Assembly: GCA_038380795.1 (NCBI GenBank)
Contig: CM076264.1
Location: 9,240,001 to 9,304,000 of the forward strand
Source of the DNA: Pyrocephalus nanus
Lineage: Eukaryota; Chordata; Aves; Passeriformes; Tyrannidae
Length of the DNA stretch: 64,000 nt
Direction: 5' to 3'
The stretch's first letter is position 1, and each line of letters begins with the position of its first letter. Made by a program: the position numbers and the translations under genes. The notes below the pieces were generated by a model that saw only the letters and a program-made list of their open reading frames with translations, had not been told where the DNA came from and did not search any database. Below are positions 1 to 12,500 of the stretch, piece after piece.

Positions 1-3000
1 GAGAACTTGTTTATGAACAAGCAAATCTAACTAAATGAAGAGCAAAGCCTTGGAAAGAGAAAATTATGGAGAAATTGTCAAGAGACAGGCAAATTAGTTA
101 AAATCACATTAAATCCACTATTTTGTTTAGTCCTTTATGTGATATGTGCATGTCCTCTTCAGGAATAGTTAGTCTAAATGATTTTGATATTTGACAGGAG
201 AAATTGTTACTATCTTATTTTGGAAAAGTTGAAATAAATAACCTCAAAGCACTGTCTGTCAGATTTCCTTTACCCCCAAGACTAAAATGTCAATTTTGTC
301 ACTTCAAACTGTAGAAGAAGTGATCTGCCCTATAGAAAGTAAAGATGGAGGAATTTGAAAAGGTTGTCTTTTCCTGATGTTAAATTATTGCTTCCTGTTA
401 CCTTACAGTGGTTTGATTCTGGAAAGGGATGAGAAAACAGTTCAAGATAAAATGTAAGCTATGGATTCCAGTTTGGTGACGAGAGATTGGAATAATGAGT
501 TTCATAATTTAGAGACAGCATAATGAACTCTTTAAAATGTTTTTATATTTTAGTTTGTTTATATAAGAAATAATTAAAAGGCATAAATTTATTACTTCTC
601 AAAGATGATATAGAATTATTTATGGATATTCTTTTGAATGCTAAATATAGTCTGCTGTCTTTGAAACAACTGAGTGCAATATGCAATGAATGAAATTGTT
701 TGTTTTTCTTGTTTCTTTTTCCTGAATTTGGCAAGAAGTTTACTTTAGGGTCATATTTTTTTCTTAATATGTGCTCATGTGCTTAAGGTACTATCTACTG
801 AACATATGTATTTTCCCAACAGAATTCTCCTTTGGGGATTAGTCATTAGTATGATATGAATCACAAGTCACAAATATATCAAATTAATTTTGCAAATTTG
901 AGGACAAAAAGGCATTTTCATTATGGAAATAGATGAAACAAGAAAAAAATTAACAGAATGTGATCATTAGAATTTCTGATTAAGCTTGCCTTCTCTCTTG
1001 AGGCTGAGCCCAACAGCTCTCTCCTGCTGAATAACAAGAGAAAACAGTTGGAAATATGTGATTTTGATTTCTTCACCTCAGCTGCCTGAATGGAAAGGCT
1101 GCTCACCAGAGGTGGATGGAGACTCACTGGGGGTGCACTGGGGTAGAAATGGAGCACCAAGAGTGCTCACAAACCAAAGGAACTACCAGTATAAAACAGA
1201 CTAAACAATATGTGATCTTTCCCCTCCTTTCTTTCTGAGAGCAAGAAGAATCAGAAGGAGTCATTCCTTTATTTCTTTTTTAAAAACAGAAAGACTTTGA
1301 ATCAACACATCTTTTCAAGCTTCTTAGTTTTTTAAATAGACTAACTATGAGGTGCCTCAATATTTTTATTTCTGGTGAGTTGATTTATTTATTCTATTTC
1401 AGCAAAAAAAAATATTTTTTTTTTAATATTTCATAATTCCAAACATCTGGAAAATTTTGGATGTTCCATAAGAAAAAATCTGATTACTTCACCAACTAAC
1501 ATCAGTTAACTAGACCCATTTTCTTAATGATCAGTTAAATCTTTTCACATGGAATTGTCAATAAATTTATTTATTTACTTCTATAGAAAGCAGTTTTCAT
1601 GGATTTTTTTCCATAAATATTGACAAATATCATAAGTTTTGTCAAAAAAAAACATGGGGAGAGAAGGAAAAAAAATCCCAACTCTATGGGACAGATTGAT
1701 ATACCAATAATAACAACAATAAGAGAACATACTGTCTATTATATGTAGAACCAATGATGTACATCCCAGTTTATGAAAGTATCTTCAAGTGGTGCTTACA
1801 ACTTTCTTTTATCAAAGATGCTGGTCAATACTTTATAGCTTCTCTGAGCTTATTTGCTCTGATCAAAGTATGGAATATAAAAGATTAAAGTCTCCTACTA
1901 ATTATATGCCTGAAGGCACATTAACAATGTAACTGTCAAAGCTCTGCTGAAAATTCATTTCGCATTTTTAATAAAAACTGATAGCAAGGCTTTGAATGCA
2001 TCTAAGTGGAAAAAAAGTAATTTTTGTTTCAGCAGCTTCTTTATGAGGAGAGTGTAGAAGCCCTGAAACCTCCCAAACAGAGAAAATAGGCAATTTGCTC
2101 TCTGAAAATGGACTTCTAGAAATCTTCCTGTCAAACAATTCACAGTGAGTTTCTCCTTAATAACTCTTGATGGTACTAAGAAATAACTCAGCACTGGAAA
2201 TCAAAGCTACATTTTTGATCAAAACCATCAATTTCAAAACTTTAAACAATAAAATATTCAAAATGTTCCTCTTAGCTGTATGGGACAGAACACAACTATT
2301 ATCGATTTCAAAATTGTTAGAATTTTTACATGCCTTAAGTCTCTCTCTTGTGATTCTACAATACTTTTTTTGGACATATCTGTCTTCCTGTAGCAGCCAG
2401 TAATTTCCTTAACTGCACGGTGTGAAAACACGAAATAAAAGCTTTTTATAGAGTTCCTGAAAACCTTTGTAGCGTAATAGGTTCCTGTGGAACTTGGACA
2501 CATGAGGGTTAGAATATTGCAACGATGTTTTGCCTTCTGCCATAGCTCTTATGTAGTGTGATTGCCCATCAGCTTGTGCTGTGTTTTCAGGGAAATGGGA
2601 TCATTGGACCTTGCCACCAGTGAAATGAGAGCTTCATGTCTCAAAGTCAGCCATGACAGGGATGCCAGCTCCATATTCTCTTTCAGCATGGAATAAAAAA
2701 GCATCCAAGGTGTAAGACATGATACAGCCTGTGACATTCCTTGTTGAAAATATCCCAAGAAATTAAGCCAAGTTAGAGAAGATGTCACACAAATTCTAGT
2801 AAAATTTTCAGTTAGCTCTATCTGTATTACACCTGTAAATAATTAAATGACAGTGGTAAATTTAATGTTTTGAGTCCTTTTGGATACATAGTAAGGCAAA
2901 CTTTGAGTTTCCCAGATTATTAGTATTTTAGCAAGCTTTTTTCTATCAGTATCTGTTATCTGCGTGTGAATGCATTAATCCCAAGTGACCTGGGATAATT

Positions 3001-3270
3001 TGCTCCTTTGACTGTAGCGAGACTTTATTCTAAACTTAATAATGTTGTTTTGAAAGGTAATTGTATGACCTCTAAAGGTGGTAATTTACGACCTATGAAA
3101 ACTATCCAGAACAGTAATATACAAAGAAATTTTGTTATGTTTGCTTGTAATGGATGCTCAGACAAGACCTTAGAATTGCTCTTATATCACACAGAAAAAT
3201 AAACAGCTTAATAATTTGCTCTGTGAACACTCATGACAAAATCTGGAAAATAATTTAAAAAATTAAAGAT
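1..3270. other. AT-rich non-coding DNA, no gene seen
   Basis: Both strands carry only short open frames (80 codons or fewer), with compositions typical of random AT-rich DNA and no domain I recognise. Several stretches resemble isolated splice acceptors, for example a pyrimidine run ending in CAG near 1,395-1,403, but none leads into a sustained open frame. Short T- and A-runs and TTTA-like stretches occur near 1,380-1,430 and 1,560-1,580. I see no identifiable transposon body. It could be intron or intergenic DNA. Confidence 0.6.
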
Positions 3271-3383
3271 GAAAGAAAGAAAGAAAGAAAGAGAGAAGGA
3301 AAGAAAGAAAGAAAAGAAAGAAAGAGAGAAAGAAAAAAAAGAAAGAAGAAAGAAAGAGAGAAAGAAAAAGAGAAAGAAAGAAA
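3271..3383 (+). repeat. GAAA-type purine microsatellite (113-nt purine-only tract)
   Basis: Every base from 3,271 to 3,383 on the plus strand is A or G, mostly as GAAA units interrupted by GAGA, GGAA and longer A-runs. The tract is flanked by T on both sides. The minus strand is therefore pure pyrimidine, which gives two overlapping frames of Ser/Phe/Leu repeats; these are not genes. Long mirror-like purine tracts of this type are known to be able to adopt triplex (H-DNA) structures and to be length-polymorphic. Neither property is shown here. Confidence 0.95.
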
Positions 3384-5420
3384 TTATGTGCGCTATTATC
3401 AATTCCTTGATGATGTTTTTCTGACCCATCTGCCTCTATGATGAACCTCAACAACAGTTTAACAGTTTTTTAAAAAAAAACTTATTATTTTATGCCAGGG
3501 GGAAAGTAAAACTATTTTTAATAGTCTCTGGCATCTTTCATTTTGAGAGGTAAAATAAGAAAAGGCAGAAAAATAAGCAGAAAAAAAGTAAGAAAAAAGC
3601 AGATGTTTTCTTATTTAAGAGTTATGTACTAAAAATGTCCCTCAAGGGAATCACCAGCTCTACCAGTTTTGTCAAGCATTGTCACAGAGCCAAAGTGCAC
3701 CTCAACATGTCTAATCAGCCTGAAGCCTAGGAAACTGAGAAAATCACTTTACACTTTCCTTCCACAAATCTCCTCAGATGTGACAAAACAAAGGAGGGGG
3801 GAGAGTGTGGAGGGGAGCAGTGAAGCCACAAGAAAAAAACAAAATTATGACTCTCTTTTAGTCAGCACACTCACACAAGCGTTTTCTTCAGATGGCTTAA
3901 GAGGAAATGCATGGCTCTTGTATTTAGCAAAAACAGACAATGTCAAACCTGATAAAACTTCTGAAAAAAATTAATTTTATAGAAGAAACCATTTTGTAGC
4001 TTCTTTGAAGAAAAGCTTGCATGCAACACTCCTTCCCACGTAACACTCAGAGGAGGAACAGAGGGACTAATGATACAGTAGTCTCCCCTTGGACTAAAAA
4101 TCTAGATTCTCCTGCATAGCTATAAAACAAAATAATAAATACCTCTCAGGATGGCCCAAGATGTTTCTGTGGCTAGGATTTTGCCAGGAGCATATATCTA
4201 AATCACAATTTCTGCTAAAAAAACTACAAACAAATTTGTTACTCTGCAATAGTTCAGCTTTCTCGAGTTTTACCAGGATGTTTATCATCAACTTTTTTCA
4301 TTCCCTGTGAAGTCAAACTGTGGTGTTAACATTTATCATTCTATTTAGTTCAAATGACCAAGACCAGGGTAAGTAACAAACAGATAGAAGTTGAGGTATA
4401 CAGGACCTAGAATATATGTTTATTTTTATCTGATTATGTGATTTTTCAACATTGAGGATGAGAATATTGAGGAAAGAATTCTCTATGCAACAAAATACGG
4501 TTGGGGTACCATTCCATGCTTCTCACACCACTGATGTTTACTCAGGTAACTCAAGCTGACAGTGAACAAGAGGCAGTGGGATCATCCTCACTGCAGTTTG
4601 ACATAGCATGTGTGGCATGGCATGCAGTGCCATGGGTTGGCTAAGACTCATCTCACATGAAAAATTACTGGAGGATTAGTGGGAAAATGTTAACAATTAT
4701 TTTCCCAGAAAAATATTTGTAAAAAGAACCTTAATGAAGGAAGACACCATCAAGAAACAACAGGTAGAAAGCCCCATGGCACCAAACGAAGTTGAGTTTC
4801 AAGACCTACATCTGCGGATCACTGGTCATGGAAATTAATAATATTCTCCTATGCAACTCAACACTTTTTCATAGGAAGGATTCCACCCCAGTAGGACATT
4901 CTGCTCAGGTCCCCATGCTGTCTGAGGCATATATGATGTTCTGCAGTCTACTTTTTCAACTTGCCTCAAAAGATTCCTCTCCATACTCAGCAAGTTTTAA
5001 AGTCATATTTCCACAGGAGACAAGTGACTTCAATATGAAACACTTTTAGGTGTGTAAGTCAATATTTCTTAATGCAGTTACAAATTCTGTGTATTTTGAC
5101 AGTAAACACAGTGCCTCAAAAGCCAAAATATTTGATAATACCATACCAAAAAGTTATTTGATCAACTGATTAAGCAGGAGTTAATATTACCACTGCAATT
5201 GCAATTGTAGCCTAGAATATTACTATTGATTTATATAGTAAAAAATATTTCACTAAATATTCTAAGCAGTGTGTAATTTTATATGAGAAACAAACAGGGA
5301 TAGAAAATAGTAAATGAAGTTATAGCAGTATTGAATAAGACAACTGAATTTTAGATTTCACCTTGAGAAAATGGGTTTTTGATAAATCAATATATATTTT
5401 GAACTATCCTGCATATTGAG
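3384..5420. other. Unique non-coding DNA, purine-rich at its left end
   Basis: Directly after the microsatellite is a second, looser purine-rich stretch (about 3,545-3,605) with repeated AGCAGAAAAA-like words. A 101-codon plus-strand frame at 3,669-3,974 has ordinary residue composition, but I see no recognisable motif, initiation context or splice signals. I treat it as chance. Otherwise I see nothing identifiable here. Confidence 0.5.
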
Positions 5421-5460
5421 TTGTTATTTCACAATCAGGGCTGTTATTTCACAAGCAGGT
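5421..5460 (+). repeat. Two-copy 20-bp tandem duplication
   Basis: Units 5,421-5,440 and 5,441-5,460 share the core TGTTATTTCACAA and differ at three positions (T/C at position 1, T/G at position 15, and the last base). This looks like an old, diverged local duplication. Confidence 0.8.
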
Positions 5461-8400
5461 TATTTGCATAAGGAAACTAAAGGAGGGAAAGGTAAAATTA
5501 AGGAATTTGGAAAATATTCAATTATGTAATATTTATACTAAAATTTTTTTCTCTGTGTGGGCTGAGATTTAAAATGCTTTTGATTTAGACACTAAAGTTC
5601 AGTGGGGAAATAATTCACTAAATCCACTGAAAAGAATATTGACAAATTTTACCCCTTTTTAGTTCTATATTCTTGGCTTCTGTAGAATGCAAGAAATGCC
5701 AATTGAAAAAATATTCTCATGTTATTAAATTTTAAGGGAAAAAAAAATTAAATACTTTGGGGTAAGCCTTCCAGTTCCCAGTCTTTGTTTCTCTTCTAAT
5801 TCTCAGTATTGTGAAGTCTTAATGAACCTCCCAAAGTCAATGTGTTACAACTGCTGAAAATTCTTGTCTCTTTTTTTTGTGGAAGAACCATGCTGGGGAT
5901 GTCCAATGTGCTGCCAATAACAACTCCATTAGGGTTTATTTGGGATAATAATTTTGGAACAAAAATGATAAAATGAAGACAGCATCTTAGTTCTAATAAC
6001 TCAGAAGTTCAACCAGAATTAATAATTCAGAAGTTCAGTTTGCATGTTTCTCTGACTATCAAAGTAAGTTTGGGGCTGAATATAATGAAGCAAGCTTTGA
6101 ATTACGTTCTACATCTGTGTGAACTGCTGCACTGATACTTCTACTAATTTGCATAGTGCTAATGTTTTACTTTCAAAATAAGAAGGGTTTGGGGTTTTTT
6201 TAATGTTATAACACTTTATGTGCAGACTGCAAAAATAAAGATCACTATGACTGAATGCATCAGTTTACATTTCCTAATTCTCCTGGTCTTCTTTTACTTA
6301 AAAATTGCTTATATAATTGAAGTTGATTTTGGAATCACTGAAGTGAAATTACCATGACAGCAGTTTGCAAACGCCCTGGAACAAACAAAAAGGTTTTCTG
6401 CTCATGTTAAAGCTCAAGGAGAGCAGTAGCAATAACAATCATACCTGCAAATGATCTGCTCAGTCATCTTGTCCATCTGGTTTGGGTATAGTATCTCCAT
6501 CTCTATTTTAAACAGAACCTTCCCTGGAGATTGTGTCTGCCCTGTATAATTTTAGGCAAAATTAAACTAAATCTTGAGTGTTATTTTGAACATAGGTCAC
6601 TAAGCCCAATGACTCATCCCACTCAGCTGGCATTAGTTCATTAAAATACATCAACAGGGAAGGGACACAAGAATTATCTGTGTTTTAAACATTAATAGTA
6701 GCACTACATTATTCAAATAAGAAAAAAGAGCTTAAACATGTCAGCTAAGTGGTTTACTGCAGCTATAATATGCTCTCAAATTGTTTATTCTAATTCAATT
6801 CCCCAAAAGATCCCTGGTGTCTGAATATAAAGATTGATGTTGTTCTGTTGCATATTTTGCCCTTTCCAATAAAAAAACAGTGCTGTAGATGTCCAGGCTG
6901 TTACTCATTGCTGCCCATGAGGGCACCCTGTTTGAGGTACAATGATGCTGCACAACATCCAAGCTTCAAAACACCTAAATCTGAATGTATATGAGAAAAA
7001 AAAAAAATTCTCACAAAGTCTGAGGTACTTCCTAGGACTAAATAAAGCAGAAGGTTTATTTTGTAGAATGTATGTGTGAGGAGTCCAGGTGGTCAGGGCA
7101 GAGGGCTGTTTCCACCACTCTCCTTGATTTTCAAGGTAGCTCTGAATATAGGTTAGAAATAATGGACAAAAAAAAAGGTACTTTGGAAGCAAATTGCTTT
7201 ATTTTTTGCAGTTTACCTTTGCTTGCTGTTGTTAGCATAATACTAACATAAATATTGAAGACACTGCTCTTTCTGGGAATTATTAAAAATAAGACTATAT
7301 ATAACTTATAAAAGTTAATCACCTCACATATCACCTAACAGATCAAAATTTGATCTAGATAATTCAAAATTTGGGTTTTTTTCTGTTTATGGAAAAAAAC
7401 AATTTATTATCAGTTTTCCTGCTCTATCAAAGTAGATATAGAACTATCAGAGCAGACAGTTCTCTGGAGGTATGTCACCACATCACTAAAATAATTTTGT
7501 TGAAAGCCCTTAAAATCTTCTTCAACTGTGGGAACCTACTTTTGCATAATTGAGGCAGATTGCTTAGGTGCAATATGATGTTCCTTAGTGATTATGAAGA
7601 TCAGGATGGTGAAAACAAAACTCAGTTCCTGGTTACTGCTTTGCTTTTCTTTCCCTGGTATACAATGGTTATAGATGTTATTTTAAAAAGATCCCTGAAA
7701 AACAGAAATATGGGGAAGGGTTGTGATGGGAAGCTGTAAGTTAATTCTCAAAGGTCTTGCATCACATACAGAAGAAAATAAATTTACCTTGTAATCATTA
7801 TGTAAAATGGTTGGTTTCCAATAAAAATATTACTTTCATCTAGAAAACTCCTCTACTTATATGATTCTATATAATCAAGAGTGCTTGAGGAATCTGCTTA
7901 GCATTCCCCCACAACATTCCTGTACTATGAGCATTTTGAATTAATTATAATAGACATTAAATCACATCTTATAGTTCAAATGAAAATGGCATTTTCATTC
8001 AGTAAATATATTTGGAGCTCTTAAAGCTTTTTTATTTTTTTGTTTATTTAATTTTTAATATAAAACATATAAAATTAACTTAGTAAAATATAGATAAGGC
8101 TTTATGAGCAATTTAAAAAAACTCATTAAACTGCAAAACATTTTAAAACATAAATGAAAGCTGAGGATGTCTGACTTCTACAAGTGTACAAATACATATT
8201 TCACTATGTATTTGTGGAGGACATTAACAGTGTTAAATATTTTCTAGCAACACAGGCACACTATTGCTACCTTCATAAATATCTGTAGAAAGCTAAGAAG
8301 TGGTACTTATTGAAAAATGGTTTTAGATTTTTATACTGTCATTTTGGAAGGATATGGAATGTTTCTTCTATTTTGTTTCCTTTCTTTTTTGTACAAAAGT

Positions 8401-9320
8401 GGTCTACCAAACTGACAGGCTTAGGAATGGGCTTCTTACCTGTCTTGAATGGACCCAGAGGTATTTCCTGCCTTGGAAACCTTAAGAAAGATCTTTGATA
8501 ACATCCTTTTGCCAGACTGTTTTAAATTATTCTGTCCTGCTTTAAAGGAAAAAAAAAAAACCTAAGAAGTTCCATAAAATTCTTTAACTTGTTTCAGGAG
8601 AGGTTAAGGCATCGCTTTGCATCACTGCTACAAGAGCTTTCCATTCAGCTTGCAAATCCAGTGACATTTTTCCCCACGAAAGGATTCGGGCCACGGGGTG
8701 TTTTTGTAAGGAAAGTCTCAAACTCCCAAGCACAGCATTCACCTTTACAATCTCCATAAAGAATTGGAGGAAAGCAGACCCTTCAAAAGAGAGCAGCAAG
8801 CTCTGATCAGTTCCTTTGAAGAATGGTTGCAGCTGCCCTGTGCTTGAGGAGGTAACTCTGGATGGGGGATCCTGTGGAGCCTGGGTCCTGCAGTCTAAGC
8901 CCTGGAAAGACAGACCCAAAAAAGCAGCTGCTGCTTAGTCCCTGTCCTCCAGTGTACCTTTTTGCTGTTCTTTGTCTCCCAACAGCAAAACCCTTTGTAA
9001 CTTGAGGGTTTTCTCAATCATTTTTCCATGAAGCTTTTGGATGCTCATGGAAAAGCTAAAACATTCACTTCACTTACCCTTTTTTTTTGTCGTTTGGTTG
9101 GTTTTTTGGATCCAAATTAAAGGCTACAAAAGCATGAGACAAACTCTGTTCTATCCAAAAACTGGTGTCCACCCTCACATGGGTCAGACTATGCACCGTT
9201 TTGAATTATGAGAATATTTGTGCATGCCAGAAGGCTCACACCAGGCAATACCCTTGAATTCTACAGTCTTTGTTCTTTCACACTTGCATTATTACAGTTC
9301 TTTGGTTCTCTGCTGCAGGA
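5461..9320. other. Unique AT-rich non-coding DNA
   Basis: No gene is seen. The stretch holds a two-copy 26-bp imperfect duplication at 5,994-6,038 (core TCAGAAGTTCA), a small palindrome GATCAAAATTTGATC at 7,341-7,355, and a moderately GC-richer patch at about 8,590-8,960. A 111-codon minus-strand frame crosses that patch. The frame has no family match that I recognise and no clear splice sites, so I do not call it a gene. It could be an unrecognised exon of a non-coding RNA or an eroded repeat. Confidence 0.5.
5994..6038 (+). repeat. Two-copy 26-bp imperfect tandem duplication
   Basis: The words TAATAACTCAGAAGTTCA (from 5,994) and TAATAATTCAGAAGTTCA (from 6,020) repeat at 26-bp spacing. The match is lost after the shared core. 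Confidence 0.7.
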
Positions 9321-9545
9321 TCATGACATGACATTTTAACACGCATAGTCTGCTTCCGGCATTTTAATTGGTTTAAAGCCGTTGGTAGCATCTTTTACTG
9401 TATTAATTTATTGCTTCAGCGTTAGTCAACTGAAACCTTTGCCAGATGGCAATACAGCCCCTGAATACTGACGAGGAGAAAGAAAATATTTATATGATGC
9501 AAATGTTTGCTCATTCATTAAGTATTCATGAATTGGTTTTTTAGA
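9321..9545. promoter_or_regulatory. Candidate conserved non-coding element (unproven)
   Basis: This stretch is less A/T-monotonous than its surroundings. It is dense in sites of the kind found in developmental enhancers, including TTTAATTGG and TATTAATTTATT (homeodomain-type), ATATGATGCAAAT (octamer-like) and TTCATGAATT. No open frame is maintained across it. The call is an inference from texture only. It could equally be ordinary unique sequence. Confidence 0.2.
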
Positions 9546-12500
9546 GTTTGTTTTTGTGGATTTTTTTCTCCCTTTTTCTTTGAGCTGCAACGAAAAGGAG
9601 CCTAAAGGTTCAGATTTACATCTCATGGTAGCAAAATTATTAATAATATAGCTCCCTGTTATCTGCCTACAAAACAGGGAAAAGTACTTTGAAAATTTTT
9701 CCTATCTATATTGAACAGCAAGAGAAGTATTCTGAAACTTCCGGAATTTTATTGTGTGGCTTTCCTCTCCCAGTGCCAAAGGAGCAATGGGCAAGAAAAG
9801 TAGAGAAGACCTTCTTCCTTCACTTCTAAGTACAGGCTTCTCTGCAGACGTCTTTAATACTACTCCCAAATAAACCAGAGAGCATTAAAAATTGATGCTT
9901 AAGTGTGTTATCTCATGAAATTTGCTCCCTTCAGTACTGACGGGGCCTTGGGGACGTCACCTGCAGCCAGTTCTATTTCTAATCACAACTCCATCTCTAG
10001 TTTTCAGAAATCACTTGAGCCAAACCCCTGTACTTTTACAGTACTCTCTATTTATGACAAAGGTAACAAGAGAATTAAATACACAGACAGAAAAAGAATT
10101 TGGGATATACAATGACTTACATCGATTACAGCTGAAAGTGCCTTTGTTGGTCTGGTGATTCCAGGCACAGCAGTAAAGGAGGTTTCCTTTTTTTTTCCTG
10201 CCTTGACCATTAGTTTGCTGGGTGTCTTACTAAAAAAATCTCTTCTTTACTGGGCAGCATGTAACTTAAAAAAACACTCTGAATTCAAACTTCCTCCTGG
10301 CTCTGACCTTTTGAAATCCATGGCTTTTTGCTGTGGCTATTTGCTAATCACAGCACATCAGATCTACAATGCTTGGCAAAATGTAACTTTAGTTTTAGTA
10401 ACTCAAGCTTGACTAAGCTTCCTCAGAAAGTCTGACTCTATGATCTAAACTAATAATGTCCTGACTATTAAGTTCCTACCCTCTGTGGAGCATGGCCCTT
10501 GGGTTCCAAACCTTTCAGTAGATTAAGAATGGGGATTGCACAAATCTGTCTCTAAAGCTTGTTTGTCTTGCCTGTCATTACTGTCACTGTGCAATACACA
10601 TTGCTTTATAATTCTTTCAGTTGACTGTTCTTGCCTGGACTTTTAAAGCACGTGATTATTTCATGATGTCAGCCCTTAAATCTTTCTACTCAAATAAATT
10701 TTTAAACAAACTAAAAATAAATTAAAATAAAATAATTAAATATTAATAAATTTAAGTAAGTAATCAAATGTAAGTATTTTGCAAAGTCCTCGTGGTGCAA
10801 TAGGTGTAACCTCCTGTGTCACTGGATACTGGCCATCCTCAGAACATGCATTGTTTTCCTGCCTGCAGCACCTGCTCCTCTTCAGTGCCTTGCTGGATTG
10901 CCTGGAGCCTCCCAGATGCAAAGGTAATGTAGCATGCTGATAGACTTACTCTCTTGTTCCACAGTGCCATCTGTGCTGTGCTCGGGAAGGTATACCCTGT
11001 GCAGTGTGGCTGCCACCAGTAGTGACAATCCTAGGCAGGCAAAGCTTTATTTTCACATCACGGGCTGGAATCTAAATAAAGCACACTGTGATCATGAGGG
11101 TTCATTCAGCAGTGGCTGCTTCATGGTATTAATACCTTGGATCCAGGCTCTCACGCTCAGCTTGTGCCCAAAGATGAATCAGTGCAATTGTTCTGTTCCA
11201 AAATCCCACAGCCAGCAACTCGTCCTCTGTCCGTACATCCCACTCTTGGATCTGCTGGTGCTTCACTGGAAAGCACTGCAAGATGCTGGGTTTTGCTCTT
11301 GTGCTCTCATGCCTTAGCTCTTATGCAGCACTGAAATTCATTAAAATGGGAAATTCTCATTTATGGTTTTTAATTGCTTATTTAAAAAGCTAAACCAATC
11401 CTACAAACTCATTTATTTTTCAGAAGAACCTTGAGAGATAATTGACAATCGCTTTACACTGCTGACTTTCTTTTGAATTACTTACTCTAGGAGTATGCCT
11501 GAAGGCTCTCAGGGTCCAAACCCAAATCATATCTCAAAGGTAGATTCCTGTTTGGTTTTAGCAGGTCCAATAAACCTCTTTATCTGTTGAGAAGTTGTCA
11601 TAGTTTGCTGGAATGCGTCTTGGCACATATAGTTGTCATGAGAAACAACACTCAAATATTTGTATTATCTGGTACCTCAGCAACTATTTAGGGTGGATAA
11701 ATTTCTACTTCATCACATTGCTGCTTCTCTATCTAGCTCTAGAACAATGCCTTCTGCTTCCTGAAGATGATTTTGTAGAGAGATGAAAATCAAGGCATTC
11801 AAAGTCCAACTTTGAGATTCACGAAGAACAAATCCCCCAAAGTTGTATCACCAAATGAAAACCTTGGATCTGATGACATCTGATTCTAAATATACTATAT
11901 AAAGTTGATATTGGAAAGAACTCCACACCTTTCAAACAACTACAATGCCAATTATACTTTGCTGAATTTTTTCGGAATTATGAATGGATGCATTCTTCTG
12001 CACACCTGAACTTAGCATGAATTTTATACAAAAACAAAACCACAACAGTTCCCCAAATCTAAGCCACAAAAATTGGCAAGACAAAACATTTTTAGTAGAG
12101 TTGAATGAAAAATATTAGCAAGATAGATCTGTATTAATTCCTTTTTCTTTTTACATGGCAGTAGTCAAGTATTTAGTAAGGGAATCTGCATTTGGCATTC
12201 CCTTTAGGAATTAATGGATAAACTATTTGGAGATTATTTTGAAATCGCCCTACTCACTAACTTGGTTTGTGCCTTAGATTGAGTATATTCTTGAGGCTGG
12301 AGTCCATATGAATTGACTATCAGCTGATTTAATCTTGTTATGCTATGACTAGCTATATTAATTTGATAATTGCTGGTTCCTGACTGTTATAATTGGAGTT
12401 AATCAACTTACCCAGTTTGGTTTGGTAATTGCATTGTCCAACATTAGTTTGTTCAACAAAAACTGTACTGGAATTGTTGCTTTTCATGTTTATCTGTTCT

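Noticed and set aside
3208..3454. Two overlapping minus-strand Ser/Phe/Leu-rich frames
   Set aside because: They are translations of the GAAA microsatellite and its flank.
3669..3974. 101-codon plus-strand frame
   Set aside because: No recognised motif or splice context, and a length expected by chance in 64 kb.
7341..7355. GATCAAAATTTGATC palindrome
   Set aside because: Short and AT-rich; expected by chance at this size.
8584..8919. 111-codon minus-strand frame in a GC-richer patch
   Set aside because: Reasonable composition, but I recognise no family and see no clear exon boundaries. It could be an eroded repeat.
10934..11334. 127-codon plus-strand frame with an overlapping second frame
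   Set aside because: Two overlapping frames open at once, Cys/Ser/Leu-rich, with no domain. This looks compositional.
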